Origin: Flavobacteriales bacterium
GTDB taxonomy: Bacteria > Bacteroidota > Bacteroidia > Flavobacteriales_D > Sanyastnellaceae
Assembly (NCBI GenBank): GCA_015663855.1
Contig: DQRJ01000031.1
Span: forward strand, 1-27,660
Reading direction: 5' to 3'
DNA: 27,660 bases
The notes beneath the pieces were generated by a model. The model did not search any database and was not told the origin of the DNA. It saw only the letters and a program-made list of their open reading frames with translations. A program made the translations under genes and the position numbers. The stretch's first letter is position 1, and each line of letters starts with the position of its first letter. This document shows positions 15,545 to 24,983 of the stretch, one piece after another.

Positions 15545-16801
15545 TTAACCACCGTTATTAGAAGCAGAAGAAAGGTCACTGAATTGCATTCTCAGAGTAA
15601 ATCTCAAAGTATTTGCTAGTGGATTCTGTTGAGTCGTGCTAACTAAGTAGCTTAAATCGATAGTAAATACTGTGTATTTCATACCAGCTCCCATTGTAAT
15701 AAACTGCCTATTCCCTTTCGAGAAATGCTCGTAAAAGTATCCTGCTCTAAAGGCAAATACTTCAGCAAAGTCATATTCAAAACCTCCACCGAAGTTTACT
15801 TCTCTTAACTCTTCTCGGAAAATACTACCCGATAAGATTGAGTACGTACCATCATCGTTAAAGTCAACAATTCCTGGTGCATCATAGAAAGATTGAACTA
15901 TACCCGTTGCTACACCCACGTCATTTGAATATCCACTAACGATAGTGTTCCCATCTTGCTGATCGTAAACAGGAGCAGTAGGAACAAGTAATTTATTACC
16001 ATCAAGAGTGAAGGTAAGAGAATTGTAATCATCCAATTCCATAGTATATGCCGCACCTAAACGAAGGTTCGCAGGAATAAAATCACGCGCTGCGGTTTCA
16101 GTATAACTCATTTTAGAACCAATATTAGAGATGTTCATCCCCATATTAAAAGTTCCATTTTTACCTCCCCAATTCGCTTGGTTGTTTGTGTAGAACATAC
16201 TTACATCGGCAGCAACTGAAATACCGGGTTTAGATTCTGCACCTAGTACACTCACTCCTCCAGTTAGGTTTGAATGAACAAATCTACCAGCTACACCTCC
16301 GCTAAATCTATCTGTAAATCTTTGAGAAAAACCAGCATCTAAACTCAACTCAGCTGGTTGGAAATCACGAATAGTAGTCCCTACTGCGTCGGTGAAAGTG
16401 ATATTTCCCAAACTGAAATAACGCAAAGCCAAGCCATAGGCTTGACGTCTGTTTATTTTACGTACCATAGTCAAATACGCCAAGTTCATGTCGTCAACAA
16501 GAGCTCTTAACCATGGCGCATAGCTAAGACTCACCTCAAGTTCATTCTCAGAAAAAGCCATTTTAGCAGGATTCCAATGAAGACTATTCCCATCTGGGGA
16601 TAGTGCTACTCCGGCATCTCCAAGAGCACCAGATCTAGAATCTGGAGCTATCATTAAAAATGGAACAGCTGTCGTAATAGTGTTTAACTGTACTAATGAC
16701 GCTGCTTCTCCTGGATCTAGCTGAGCGCTATAATTCCCTATAGACATAGTAAAAACTACTACCCCAGCTAAAAATTTATTTATGATTGAAAGATTCTTCA
16801 T
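15545..16801 (-). CDS. porV: Type IX secretion outer-membrane shuttle protein PorV (LptO)
   Basis: 418 residues from the chosen start, a FadL-like outer-membrane beta-barrel that carries T9SS cargo to the PorU sortase. Seen: signal peptide MKNLSIINKFLAGVVVF ending near YSAQ, then the PorV signature PFLMIAPDSRSGALGDAGVA and NSLHWNPAKMAF, followed by barrel-like alternating strands and an aromatic-rich C-terminus. An in-frame ATG at 16867 would add 22 residues ahead of the signal peptide and overlap porU, so the ATG at 16801-16799 is preferred; it is 16 bases after the porU stop. The order porU-porV-ispF on one strand suggests an operon. Confidence 0.93.
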   Translation of the reverse strand: MKNLSIINKFLAGVVVFTMSIGNYSAQLDPGEAASLVQLNTITTAVPFLMIAPDSRSGALGDAGVALSPDGNSLHWNPAKMAFSENELEVSLSYAPWLRALVDDMNLAYLTMVRKINRRQAYGLALRYFSLGNITFTDAVGTTIRDFQPAELSLDAGFSQRFTDRFSGGVAGRFVHSNLTGGVSVLGAESKPGISVAADVSMFYTNNQANWGGKNGTFNMGMNISNIGSKMSYTETAARDFIPANLRLGAAYTMELDDYNSLTFTLDGNKLLVPTAPVYDQQDGNTIVSGYSNDVGVATGIVQSFYDAPGIVDFNDDGTYSILSGSIFREELREVNFGGGFEYDFAEVFAFRAGYFYEHFSKGNRQFITMGAGMKYTVFTIDLSYLVSTTQQNPLANTLRFTLRMQFSDLSSASNNGG

Positions 16802-16817
16802 GTAATGTTTTAAGACA

Positions 16818-19800
16818 TTAGGGTTTGAGAACGACAAGTTTACTACCATATTGTGTAGAAGCACCATTTTTCGTAGTCATTTTAATTTGAAAAACATAAA
16901 CACCAGCTGGGACTTCACCTCCGTCATTGCTGATAAGATCCCATTTCAGGACATCTGTACGACCAGTGTGTGAAAAAAGTTCCGTTTTAAACGCTTTTAT
17001 TTTCCTACCTGTTGCATCGTAAATATCTACCTCTACATCAACCTCATTACAGGTTTGGTTATGAGTCAATCTAAAAGACACGTTATCTGTAGCCGGATTA
17101 GGATAAGCAATCACATCCTGAAGAGCCACTTCTACTGAACTAGCAACTATGAATTTAGTGGTAGCAAGAGTACTATTATTCTGCACATCCCACACTTTTA
17201 ATTCCAAACTATGCTCGCCCTCCTCAAGATCATTAAACGGATATCTTACTACACCACTTTTATAAGTGTCTAGATCAGCCGAGAAGTAAGTGTTCAAAAC
17301 GAAGGGCGAATCGTACGACTCGTCGAGCACTGCTTTGAGGTCGTGACCTATACCGTTTCCTACCGTGTTTATTCCGCTTTCGTCGTAAACTCGGGCGTAA
17401 AGCCACGGATCTTCATTAGTAATTCCGCCAGAAATAAATAACGAATCATTCATAAATAGATCCACCACCGGACCTAGATCGTCCACTTCGACATCTTCCG
17501 AAGTACCACCGATAATAAACCCTTCGAAAGCTCCATGAGCATCTATATCTTCGGAAACGGCATATAAACTCACCCTTCCTTCTCCTAAGGTGTAGTCAAT
17601 ATCACGAGGAACCACGAATTCGAACTCAAAAACACCATCTACTACACTCGCAAGTCCTTTATGGATTACGTTTCTGAACATCGTATATGAGAAAGCCCCA
17701 GCGACATTGTCGTTATCGAGAGTACTTATTTGAGAACGTTTATCAAAAACTTTGGGATACAAGAAACCATTAAATCCTTGGAGAGTATCACCCGAATCAG
17801 TACCTACGTATCCTTTCATAATGACGTGATCCAAGGATCTGATCGTGTCAGGCACCTCTGTTATGTAGATTGAATGCTTTGGGTAAGCTAACAAAATCGC
17901 GGGATCGCCAAGCAATGAGAAATTTCTCATATTCGTAACGCTAGTGACGAGAGGGCTGTTTTTCGTGTCTTTACATATATCCCCGAGGCATCGAGCTTGG
18001 GAAGTGCCGGAGTCCTCATCAAGAACGGTTTGGAAAAAGGCTGTATTAAGCTCTTGGTTTCCTCCGCTAAATACTGTTCGGGTCGTTGTGAGCATCCCCA
18101 CAGAACCGCCATCGGGGTTGAAGACTAGCATTTCGCCAGCCGATTCTACTTCGGGATCGTCGTAGCGTGATAATTCGCAAGTGGCGGTCATGAAAACGGG
18201 GAGTCGTTTTTTATTTGTCCATTCCCGAATCGTGGTAGTGTTGAGGATTCGTTCGTGAGCCCAGCCTCGTTCTCCACCATGTCCGATATAGTCAATTATT
18301 AGAGCGCCTTCTTCGACTTTCCTATCAATCTCAGCTTCTGCTTCGTCATATCTTTCCCCTCCCGGAGTCGCCTCTTGTAGGTACGAATCGGGGTAGATCT
18401 TAATGATGTCGTATTCGCTATGATCTAGGGCGACACGATTTGAATGCACCTCGCTATCAGACATGTGGCGCCATCCATCGTTGTTGTTACCGTCTTGATC
18501 ATCGGTCACAAATATTATTCGGTTACGCCAAGCACCGAAGGTGGTCGTAGAACCTTCGGGTTCACATCCCGCACCCTCAGAAAAATCTTCATTTACGCCT
18601 AAATACGTTTCTACTTTTGAGACATAAGCAAGCGCATGAGAAAGTGTCGGTGCAGGAATTCGACCCACTCCTATTGCAAGTTTATCTCCCGGAGACTCCC
18701 CCATACCTTCTTCTAATAGTCCAAAATAATCATCTGTTACATAACTACTCACCGTACTCTCAGAGTTGGCACTTTGGAAAGTCAGTAGATTTACTCCATC
18801 TGGATCAAGATTCCGATTCATATATGTCCCATCCCCCATAAGAAGTAGGTACTTCGGCTTATCCACATCGTTATCCGCTTTATCCCAAAGCATCATCATA
18901 AGCATCTTCAATGCCGTAGGATCTGGAGATCCTGAGGAAAAGGCATTAAATACTTCGCGTTGATTTACAACTGCCACTCTCAAACCTCTGTCGGCATGAA
19001 GAGTCGCTAATCGACGTGCTGCAGAATCGAGCTGTGGTACTGTAATTATTAGCAAGTCTGTATGACCAATGCTATGAAGATTCAGGTTTGACACCGCCCC
19101 TAAAGCCCTAACTTCCTTGGCTGCACTATATCTAAAAGCCACAAACCTTCTTACAGTGTCCTGACTTGCCTTCCATGAAATCTCATCACCAGATACGTTT
19201 AGACTACTGTTTACCGGAGACAATGGGTCGGTAACATCCCAAACTTGGTCTACCGAAGAAGCTGCCGTCAAAGTGTAATTCGCTGCATTTCCAATCGAAA
19301 TATTGTCGGTTCCATTAATGAAAAATTGTCCGCTTGAGAAGATAAGATGTTGCCGAGCTTGAACACGAACGTAATCAATCCATCCTTCCGCCTCGCTGTT
19401 TCCTGGTTCGAAATACAACTCGACATTCACGCCATCTCCCGTCATAGGAACTTCAATTGAAAGATTTCTCTTTTGCGCTATCAGTAGACTACTAGGACTT
19501 AGCGAAATATCCGTAGTACTCGCCTCCTCACCATTACACACTAGTTTATAGCCACTTGTCGTTCCGAGAGTCCTTCCGGCAATACGAGCATCTACCCATC
19601 CAGAATCACCCACAAGGTTTGGTATGTTAAAGCCCAAACCATAAACTTGACTCCCCAAGTTTGTAAAATGTTCACCATAAAACTCACGGCCACTGTGTGC
19701 AAGGTTGTAGTTCTCAATTTCATGGAACTCCTTTGCCAAGTGAGTATTCAAATCATCTAATACGGGTAGGCTCACCTCCACCGCATCAGAGATTCTGCTT

Positions 19801-20630
19801 CCAATTAGATCGATTTCACCATCTAAATTTAGAAAGTAATAAGCACTATCACTCCATGGATTTAATTCATGCTCCCATCTTTCATACGAAGAGCTCCATC
19901 TCCAAGAATTCACCCCCGAAGAATGAAAGTAAAGGGCATCACCTGAATCGAATACTCCATCTTCTTCCCCATCAGTCTCAACAGTAATTAACGGCAAATC
20001 AAGCGGCCTGTCCTCATCATTTTCAAACGGCAGCATTCGACCTCCACCACCATATAAATGTATTGCCCTGAAATCCAAAGTATCAGGGTTTATACCAGAA
20101 GCTACCAGATCAGAATATCCAATTTTAAAAACCCCTTCTTGTCCGGTAGCAAACTTCACCCACGTACCTTGTGAAAGCACAGAATTTTCAGGCCAAACCC
20201 TTTGAAGTCTACTCCCTCCTATTGGAGAATTCCCCACAACACCGTTCCACCCTATCAACTTCTCCCATGCCCCATTTTCAATCTTTCTATATTTCGGTGC
20301 CCTATACTGAACAAACCACTCGCCCGTGTTCATACCTCGAACCACCTTCCATCTCGTAGCAACTGGACGATTCAGATTTGGGATAAAATCAACCTCAACC
20401 GACTCCCAAACCGACTCTCCATCCAAAATTTCGACCCCAGCCCATCGCGAAGGAATACTAACCTCGCCAATCACAACATCATCTAGCTCGCCTTGAAATA
20501 CAAAATCAACCGCAACTACTTCGCCTATATCACTTGACGCCCCTATATTAAGCTGTGCCGAAACAATTGCTTGAGACATTGTGAAAAATGCAATGATTAC
20601 GTAGAATACACGACGTCTTGTGTATATCAT
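16818..20630 (-). CDS. porU: Type IX secretion system sortase PorU
   Basis: About 1270-residue surface protease that cleaves the C-terminal signal of T9SS cargo. Seen: signal peptide (MIYTRRRVFYVIIAFFTMSQ, cleavage near VSAQ), a long beta-rich N-terminal region, and a gingipain-type (C25) catalytic domain. The catalytic His is in YIGHGGERGW (about residue 784) and the Cys in FMTATCELSRYDD (about 818). Next come Ig-like beta regions and a C-terminal T9SS-like sorting fold starting VIAYPNPATDNVSFRL and ending in basic strands. The length matches PorU rather than secreted gingipains. An in-frame ATG at 20654 would add eight residues; the later ATG gives a more typical signal peptide, but either is possible. 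It diverges from the PorP/SprF gene. Confidence 0.93.
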   Translation of the reverse strand: MIYTRRRVFYVIIAFFTMSQAIVSAQLNIGASSDIGEVVAVDFVFQGELDDVVIGEVSIPSRWAGVEILDGESVWESVEVDFIPNLNRPVATRWKVVRGMNTGEWFVQYRAPKYRKIENGAWEKLIGWNGVVGNSPIGGSRLQRVWPENSVLSQGTWVKFATGQEGVFKIGYSDLVASGINPDTLDFRAIHLYGGGGRMLPFENDEDRPLDLPLITVETDGEEDGVFDSGDALYFHSSGVNSWRWSSSYERWEHELNPWSDSAYYFLNLDGEIDLIGSRISDAVEVSLPVLDDLNTHLAKEFHEIENYNLAHSGREFYGEHFTNLGSQVYGLGFNIPNLVGDSGWVDARIAGRTLGTTSGYKLVCNGEEASTTDISLSPSSLLIAQKRNLSIEVPMTGDGVNVELYFEPGNSEAEGWIDYVRVQARQHLIFSSGQFFINGTDNISIGNAANYTLTAASSVDQVWDVTDPLSPVNSSLNVSGDEISWKASQDTVRRFVAFRYSAAKEVRALGAVSNLNLHSIGHTDLLIITVPQLDSAARRLATLHADRGLRVAVVNQREVFNAFSSGSPDPTALKMLMMMLWDKADNDVDKPKYLLLMGDGTYMNRNLDPDGVNLLTFQSANSESTVSSYVTDDYFGLLEEGMGESPGDKLAIGVGRIPAPTLSHALAYVSKVETYLGVNEDFSEGAGCEPEGSTTTFGAWRNRIIFVTDDQDGNNNDGWRHMSDSEVHSNRVALDHSEYDIIKIYPDSYLQEATPGGERYDEAEAEIDRKVEEGALIIDYIGHGGERGWAHERILNTTTIREWTNKKRLPVFMTATCELSRYDDPEVESAGEMLVFNPDGGSVGMLTTTRTVFSGGNQELNTAFFQTVLDEDSGTSQARCLGDICKDTKNSPLVTSVTNMRNFSLLGDPAILLAYPKHSIYITEVPDTIRSLDHVIMKGYVGTDSGDTLQGFNGFLYPKVFDKRSQISTLDNDNVAGAFSYTMFRNVIHKGLASVVDGVFEFEFVVPRDIDYTLGEGRVSLYAVSEDIDAHGAFEGFIIGGTSEDVEVDDLGPVVDLFMNDSLFISGGITNEDPWLYARVYDESGINTVGNGIGHDLKAVLDESYDSPFVLNTYFSADLDTYKSGVVRYPFNDLEEGEHSLELKVWDVQNNSTLATTKFIVASSVEVALQDVIAYPNPATDNVSFRLTHNQTCNEVDVEVDIYDATGRKIKAFKTELFSHTGRTDVLKWDLISNDGGEVPAGVYVFQIKMTTKNGASTQYGSKLVVLKP

Positions 20631-20757
20631 TTTACGAGGATTGTAATTAATCATTAAAATAATGCCAAATTTCGGACTTAATCACTTAACAAACGGCAAA
20701 TGATACAAGATATTGTAGACGTTTATTAAGTATAAATTCCGTATTATTGTGAGTTCA

Positions 20758-21774
20758 ATGGGAACCTCTATGTTGAAAACATCAATAACATCAGTTTTAG
20801 GATTCTTGCTACTTGCAGGAATCATGGTTGTGAGCACATCAAATGAAGTGCACGCACAAGATCCGGAATTCACACAATACTACGCGAACCCTCTGTTCTT
20901 AAACCCCGCATTTGCTGGGTCTGACAGATGTCCACGGTTAGTTATGGCTTACCGTAATCAGTGGCCGGCAATGAGTGGATCTTACGTCACTCAAGCCGTT
21001 TCATACGACCAACATTTGCAAAGTATTCAAGGTGGTTTGGGCTTAACTGTGATGCGTGATCAGGCAGGCCAAAACACGCTTTCTACTACTCGTGTAACGG
21101 GGATGTACGCTTATCAGCAAGCTTTAACTCGTAAAATTTCACTTCGAGCTGCGCTAGAGGCAAGTTATTTTCAAAAAGCGCTTGACTGGAGTAATCTAAC
21201 ATTCGGTGACATGATTGACCCTCGTCGAGGGTTTATTTATGAAACTCAGGACACACCTAGAGGAGGAACGGTTCAGAATGTTGACTTCGGAGCTGGATTC
21301 CTCGTATTTACTGAGAAATTTCACTTAGGGTTTGCGGCACACCACCTAAACGAACCTAACGAGTCACTTGTAGTAGGGCTTAGCCGTCTTCCAATGAAAC
21401 TGACAGTCCACGGAGGAGGTAAATTCCCACTAAAGACAAATATTCGTAGAGAAGTAGTTGCATCTATTTCTCCGAGTTTCTTATTCCGTCAACAGGCAGA
21501 ATTCAAGCAAATGAATTTAGGTCTGTTTGTAAATAAGGGTCCTCTTTTTGGAGGAGTTTGGTACAGAGGAGTAGTGTTTACTGAATACAGAGACGCTTTG
21601 ATAGCTGTATTAGGGGTCGAAACCGATATTATGAGATTTGGATATAGTTACGACATTACTATTTCCGAGCTAACCCCAGCAACTGGTGGGGCTCACGAGC
21701 TAAGTATGACATTGAAATTTGATTGTACACAGAAAAAAGGCAAGTTCCGTAAAATACCTTGCCCTACTTTCTAG
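20758..21774 (+). CDS. PorP/SprF-family type IX secretion membrane protein
   Basis: 338 residues from the chosen ATG. Seen: a hydrophobic signal segment (about 8-27) ending near VHAQ, then the family hallmark FTQYYANPLFLNPAFAG (38-54), followed by alternating beta-strands typical of the small outer-membrane barrel of PorP/SprF. Members pair with T9SS or with specific giant adhesins (SprF with SprB); which applies here cannot be told. Start alternatives are GTG 20749 and ATG 20770 (MLKTSITS). A TATTATTG (20742-20749, one mismatch from the -7 consensus) favours 20758 or 20770. It is divergent from porU and upstream of gldJ. Confidence 0.88.
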   Translation: MGTSMLKTSITSVLGFLLLAGIMVVSTSNEVHAQDPEFTQYYANPLFLNPAFAGSDRCPRLVMAYRNQWPAMSGSYVTQAVSYDQHLQSIQGGLGLTVMRDQAGQNTLSTTRVTGMYAYQQALTRKISLRAALEASYFQKALDWSNLTFGDMIDPRRGFIYETQDTPRGGTVQNVDFGAGFLVFTEKFHLGFAAHHLNEPNESLVVGLSRLPMKLTVHGGGKFPLKTNIRREVVASISPSFLFRQQAEFKQMNLGLFVNKGPLFGGVWYRGVVFTEYRDALIAVLGVETDIMRFGYSYDITISELTPATGGAHELSMTLKFDCTQKKGKFRKIPCPTF

Positions 21775-21857
21775 TTATATAACAGAACCTAACGAATCCT
21801 TATCGAAGGAGCTCACCTGCAAGATCGATAAACTAACATTCTCAAATAAAGATTAAT

Positions 21858-23606
21858 ATGACCTGGAAACAACCTACAAGCATACTTTCGCTTTTTGTTT
21901 TGTTGACTATCCTATCTGGATGCTATTACGAGCGTTCAGGAGCAACAGGATGGAACTACAATAACACTAACAATGGAGGTTTTGAAAAACCTACATTCTT
22001 TGAACAACAAACAGGCCCAGGCCTGATATTAGTTGAAGGAGGAACCTATACCATGGGACAGGTCGAAGACGACTTGATGGGATCTTGGGACAATGCTCCT
22101 CGAAGAGTAACAGTATCATCTTTCTATATGGACGAAACTGAAGTAACGAATCTTTTTTGGTTGGAATACTTAACTTGGTTAGAACGTGTCTATGGTAGTT
22201 CATTCCCTGAAATAGTAGAGCGAGCCTTACCCGACACTCTAGCTTGGCGTGAAAAGCTCGCATACAATGAGCCACTCGTAAAGTACTACCTACGCCACCC
22301 TGCTTACCGTGATTATCCTGTTGTTGGAATTTCTTGGAGACAAGCAAATGACTTTTGCAAATGGCGTACTGACCGTGTGAACGAAGAAATCCTTATCAAT
22401 GAAGGCCTTCTAGTTCATAGTCCTCAATCTCAAATGGATGAGGAGCACTTTACAACTGAGACATATTTCAACAGACAATACAGTGGAGAGAGAGAGATTG
22501 AAGGTGTAGAAGATTTCCGACCTAATTCTAGTGGATTTCGTGATATTAAACTTGAAGATGGTTTATTATTACCTGATTACCGCCTACCAACTGAAGCTGA
22601 GTGGGAGTATGCCGCTTTAGGATTAATTGGAAATAGTTATGGCGAATTAATTGAAGAAAGACGTACCTATCCTTGGGATGGTCACTACATACGTAATGAC
22701 GATATGAGATCTAAAGGTTACGGAAAAGTCAACGCTAATTTCGTAAAAGGTAGAGGAGACTATATGGGTGTTGCTGGATCACTAGATGATTTAGGTGATA
22801 TTACTGTAGATGTTCATAGTTACGCACCTAACGATTACGGTCTATTTAATATGGCTGGAAACGTCAACGAGTGGGTGATGGATGTGTACAGACCTCTATC
22901 TAATCTTGACAACGAAGAATTCAGACCATTTAGAGGTAATAATTACCAAACTATGATTCAGAATCCAGAGGGTAACCCCGCTGATAAATACGACTATGTT
23001 GTTTATGATATTGCTAAAATCACTCAATTCCTAACTGATTACAGAAGGGATAAAAGGGGTGTAGGTTTGACTCCAGAAGATGAAGAGCTACTAAACGGCT
23101 TAGAGTTAAAGCTTGAGGATGCAACAGAAATGAGTCTAAAAAGTCAAGAAGAGGAAAGTCAAACTCAGCTTGCTGAAGCAATGGATCTCATAGAAGAAAG
23201 TGAAGCATTAATTGCTGCCGATTTACGAAAAGGATTAAGTAATAATATTATTGCTGTACCTGGAGACATGAAGTATCGTGATGTAACTCTTGAGGAGAAC
23301 CTCGGACGTACTAACTATAGGGTTGCTGACAATATTGATTACCGTGATGGAGATGTTAATAGTTCTACTATGTTTGGAAATTCTGAAGATGGTTTCGAGG
23401 ATAACAATCGTATGTACGATTACGGAAATTCTACACTAGTTAATAATGAATCTCGCGTATATAAAGGAGGAAGCTGGAACGACAGAGCTTACTGGCTTGT
23501 TCCTGGAACAAGAAGATTTATGGACGAAAGAAAGTCTTCTTCTACTATCGGTTTTAGATGTGCTATGACGAGAGTCGGAACGCCTGTACCTTATCAGGGG
23601 CAATAA
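21858..23606 (+). CDS. gldJ: Gliding motility lipoprotein GldJ
   Basis: 582 residues, an outer-membrane-associated lipoprotein needed for gliding and for T9SS function in Flavobacterium. Seen: lipoprotein signal with lipobox LSGC (Cys 22), the GldJ-typical segment GATGWNYNNTNNGGFEKP (28-45), and a formylglycine-generating-enzyme/sulfatase-modifying-factor fold with RLPTEAEWEYAA (242-253), GNVNEWV (334-340), VYKGGSWND (534-542) and GFRCAM (565-570). A charged, probably helical insert (about 384-460) splits the fold before the last motifs. GldK shares the fold, but the N-terminal segment and the porU/porV/murF context indicate GldJ. Catalytic FGE activity is not expected. A strong terminator follows. 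Confidence 0.94.
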   Translation: MTWKQPTSILSLFVLLTILSGCYYERSGATGWNYNNTNNGGFEKPTFFEQQTGPGLILVEGGTYTMGQVEDDLMGSWDNAPRRVTVSSFYMDETEVTNLFWLEYLTWLERVYGSSFPEIVERALPDTLAWREKLAYNEPLVKYYLRHPAYRDYPVVGISWRQANDFCKWRTDRVNEEILINEGLLVHSPQSQMDEEHFTTETYFNRQYSGEREIEGVEDFRPNSSGFRDIKLEDGLLLPDYRLPTEAEWEYAALGLIGNSYGELIEERRTYPWDGHYIRNDDMRSKGYGKVNANFVKGRGDYMGVAGSLDDLGDITVDVHSYAPNDYGLFNMAGNVNEWVMDVYRPLSNLDNEEFRPFRGNNYQTMIQNPEGNPADKYDYVVYDIAKITQFLTDYRRDKRGVGLTPEDEELLNGLELKLEDATEMSLKSQEEESQTQLAEAMDLIEESEALIAADLRKGLSNNIIAVPGDMKYRDVTLEENLGRTNYRVADNIDYRDGDVNSSTMFGNSEDGFEDNNRMYDYGNSTLVNNESRVYKGGSWNDRAYWLVPGTRRFMDERKSSSTIGFRCAMTRVGTPVPYQGQ

Positions 23607-23626
23607 TCTAATTGATTACCAATATT

Positions 23627-23663
23627 AAAAGCCCTAGCGTACTTTGTACGTTGGGGTTTTTTT
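23627..23663 (+). terminator. Rho-independent terminator after gldJ
   Basis: CCCTAGCGTAC (23632-23642) pairs with GTACGTTGGGG (23646-23656) through an 11-pair stem with two G-U pairs and a TTT loop. Seven T's (23657-23663) follow, and an A-run upstream could extend pairing to the T tract. It begins 20 bases after the gldJ stop codon and ends 11 bases before the murF ATG. Confidence 0.88.
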
Positions 23664-23674
23664 AATCCAAAACG

Positions 23675-24967
23675 ATGACTACTGAAGAGCTGTATGAGAT
23701 TTATAGGGGAGCCTCAAATGGGGTGACTACTGATACTCGTAAGTGCGGCCCGGGAATGCTGTTTTTCGCCTTAAAGGGGGAAAACTTTGACGGTAACGAT
23801 TATGCAAAGGATGCTCTTGATGCAGGATGTGTTGCGGCAGTGGTGGATGATACTAAATGGAACGATTTTAATAGCGTAATCGTAGTTGAAAACGTTCTTA
23901 CGTCTATGCAAGAACTGGCGAAAATGCATAGACGTACTTTTGACATACCTGTGTTAGGTCTGACTGGGAGTAATGGAAAGACCACAACTAAAGAACTTGT
24001 GACAGCTGTTATTTCTAAGAAATTTAAGGTCCACTCAACAAAGGGAAATTTAAACAATCACATTGGAGTACCACTGACTTTGCTCGGAACACCTTCTGAT
24101 TGTGAATTTTTGATAGTCGAAATGGGAGCTAGCCATATCGGTGAAATCGATACTCTTGTAAAAATCGCAGAACCTAATTTAGGAATTATCACGAATATCG
24201 GGCTAGCTCATTTGGAAGGGTTTGGCGGGAAAGAAGGAGTAAAAAAGGGAAAGAAGGAGTTATTCGATTTTTTAAGATCTCGAGAAAGCACTGTGTTTGT
24301 TCATGGGGGGCATTCCGAACTTCTAGAGGTGTCTGCTGGTATGAATAGGGTTGTGTTCGGAACTGATGAGAACATGCCTAAAGCAAGGTTTATTGAAGGA
24401 GGGGGAGATAGAAAGTATGTTTGGTTTGAGGAAGGATATGAAAGTGGAAACAAACCCGTGAAACTTGAGGGGGACTACAACTTGGACAATATTGCCGCAG
24501 CCATCGCGATAGGAAGGTTTTTTGAGGTGAATAGAGAGGATGTTGAATCTGCTATCTCAGAGTACACACCGACTAATAACAGATCTCAAATACACGACAC
24601 TGGAAGTAATGAGATATTATTGGATGCGTATAATGCGAATCCATCAAGTATGGAGAAAGCTTTGATTTCATTTGAGAAAAACGTCCATGACCCGAAGCTT
24701 GTTATATTAGGAGACATGAGAGAACTTGGCGATCACTCCCTTGAATCACATGGAACGATAGTGGAGCTTTGTAAATCGCTTAGGCTTGATGCAATATTAG
24801 TGGGTGAGGAATTTATGAATGTTGAGAGTGGTGAGGCTGGACTTAAATTTTACAATACAATTGAGGAATTAATGTCTCATTTAGAAGTGGAGACATTAAG
24901 GAATAAGGCTATTTTATTAAAAGGAAGTAGGGGGATGGCAATGGAGCGATTACTACCACTACTCTAA
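23675..24967 (+). CDS. murF: UDP-N-acetylmuramoyl-tripeptide--D-alanyl-D-alanine ligase
   Basis: 430-residue cytoplasmic ATP-dependent ligase that adds D-Ala-D-Ala to the peptidoglycan precursor. Seen: the N-terminal substrate domain with VTTDTRKCGPGMLFFALKG (17-35), the P-loop LTGSNGKTTTKE (96-107), KGNLNNHIGVPLTLL, EMGASHIGEI, and the C-terminal signature LDAYNANPSSMEKAL. Normal length. It starts 11 bases after the gldJ terminator, so expression depends either on readthrough or on a promoter inside or close to the hairpin. The neighbouring gldJ is also found beside murF in Flavobacterium (from memory). Confidence 0.96.
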   Translation: MTTEELYEIYRGASNGVTTDTRKCGPGMLFFALKGENFDGNDYAKDALDAGCVAAVVDDTKWNDFNSVIVVENVLTSMQELAKMHRRTFDIPVLGLTGSNGKTTTKELVTAVISKKFKVHSTKGNLNNHIGVPLTLLGTPSDCEFLIVEMGASHIGEIDTLVKIAEPNLGIITNIGLAHLEGFGGKEGVKKGKKELFDFLRSRESTVFVHGGHSELLEVSAGMNRVVFGTDENMPKARFIEGGGDRKYVWFEEGYESGNKPVKLEGDYNLDNIAAAIAIGRFFEVNREDVESAISEYTPTNNRSQIHDTGSNEILLDAYNANPSSMEKALISFEKNVHDPKLVILGDMRELGDHSLESHGTIVELCKSLRLDAILVGEEFMNVESGEAGLKFYNTIEELMSHLEVETLRNKAILLKGSRGMAMERLLPLL

Positions 24968-24970
24968 TCT

Positions 24971-24978
24971 TATCTTTG
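24971..24978 (+). promoter_or_regulatory. Putative -7 box for tyrS, 5 bases before its ATG
   Basis: TATCTTTG matches TAnnTTTG exactly. It lies 3 bases after the murF stop codon and 5 bases before the tyrS ATG. Transcription starting the usual few bases downstream would give a leaderless or nearly leaderless mRNA. No clear -33 TTTG is seen. Confidence 0.45.
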
Positions 24979-24983
24979 CAGTA

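Noticed and set aside
16802..16867. 22-residue extension of PorV from ATG 16867
   Set aside because: It would overlap the porU 3' end and place non-signal residues before a good signal peptide.
20655..20757. Search for the porU promoter in the divergent gap
   Set aside because: Only imperfect boxes (GAAATTTG, TATCATTTG with one extra base) are present on the minus strand, so no promoter is claimed.
20682..20873. 63-residue minus-strand frame between porU and the PorP/SprF gene
   Set aside because: Half of it is antisense to the PorP/SprF signal region, with no domain; intergenic noise.
21800..21831. Seven-base inverted repeat TTATCGA / TCGATAA between the PorP/SprF gene and gldJ
   Set aside because: An 18-base centre with short arms and no T tract; this is within what AT-rich intergenic DNA shows by chance. 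Conservation across relatives would be needed to revive it.
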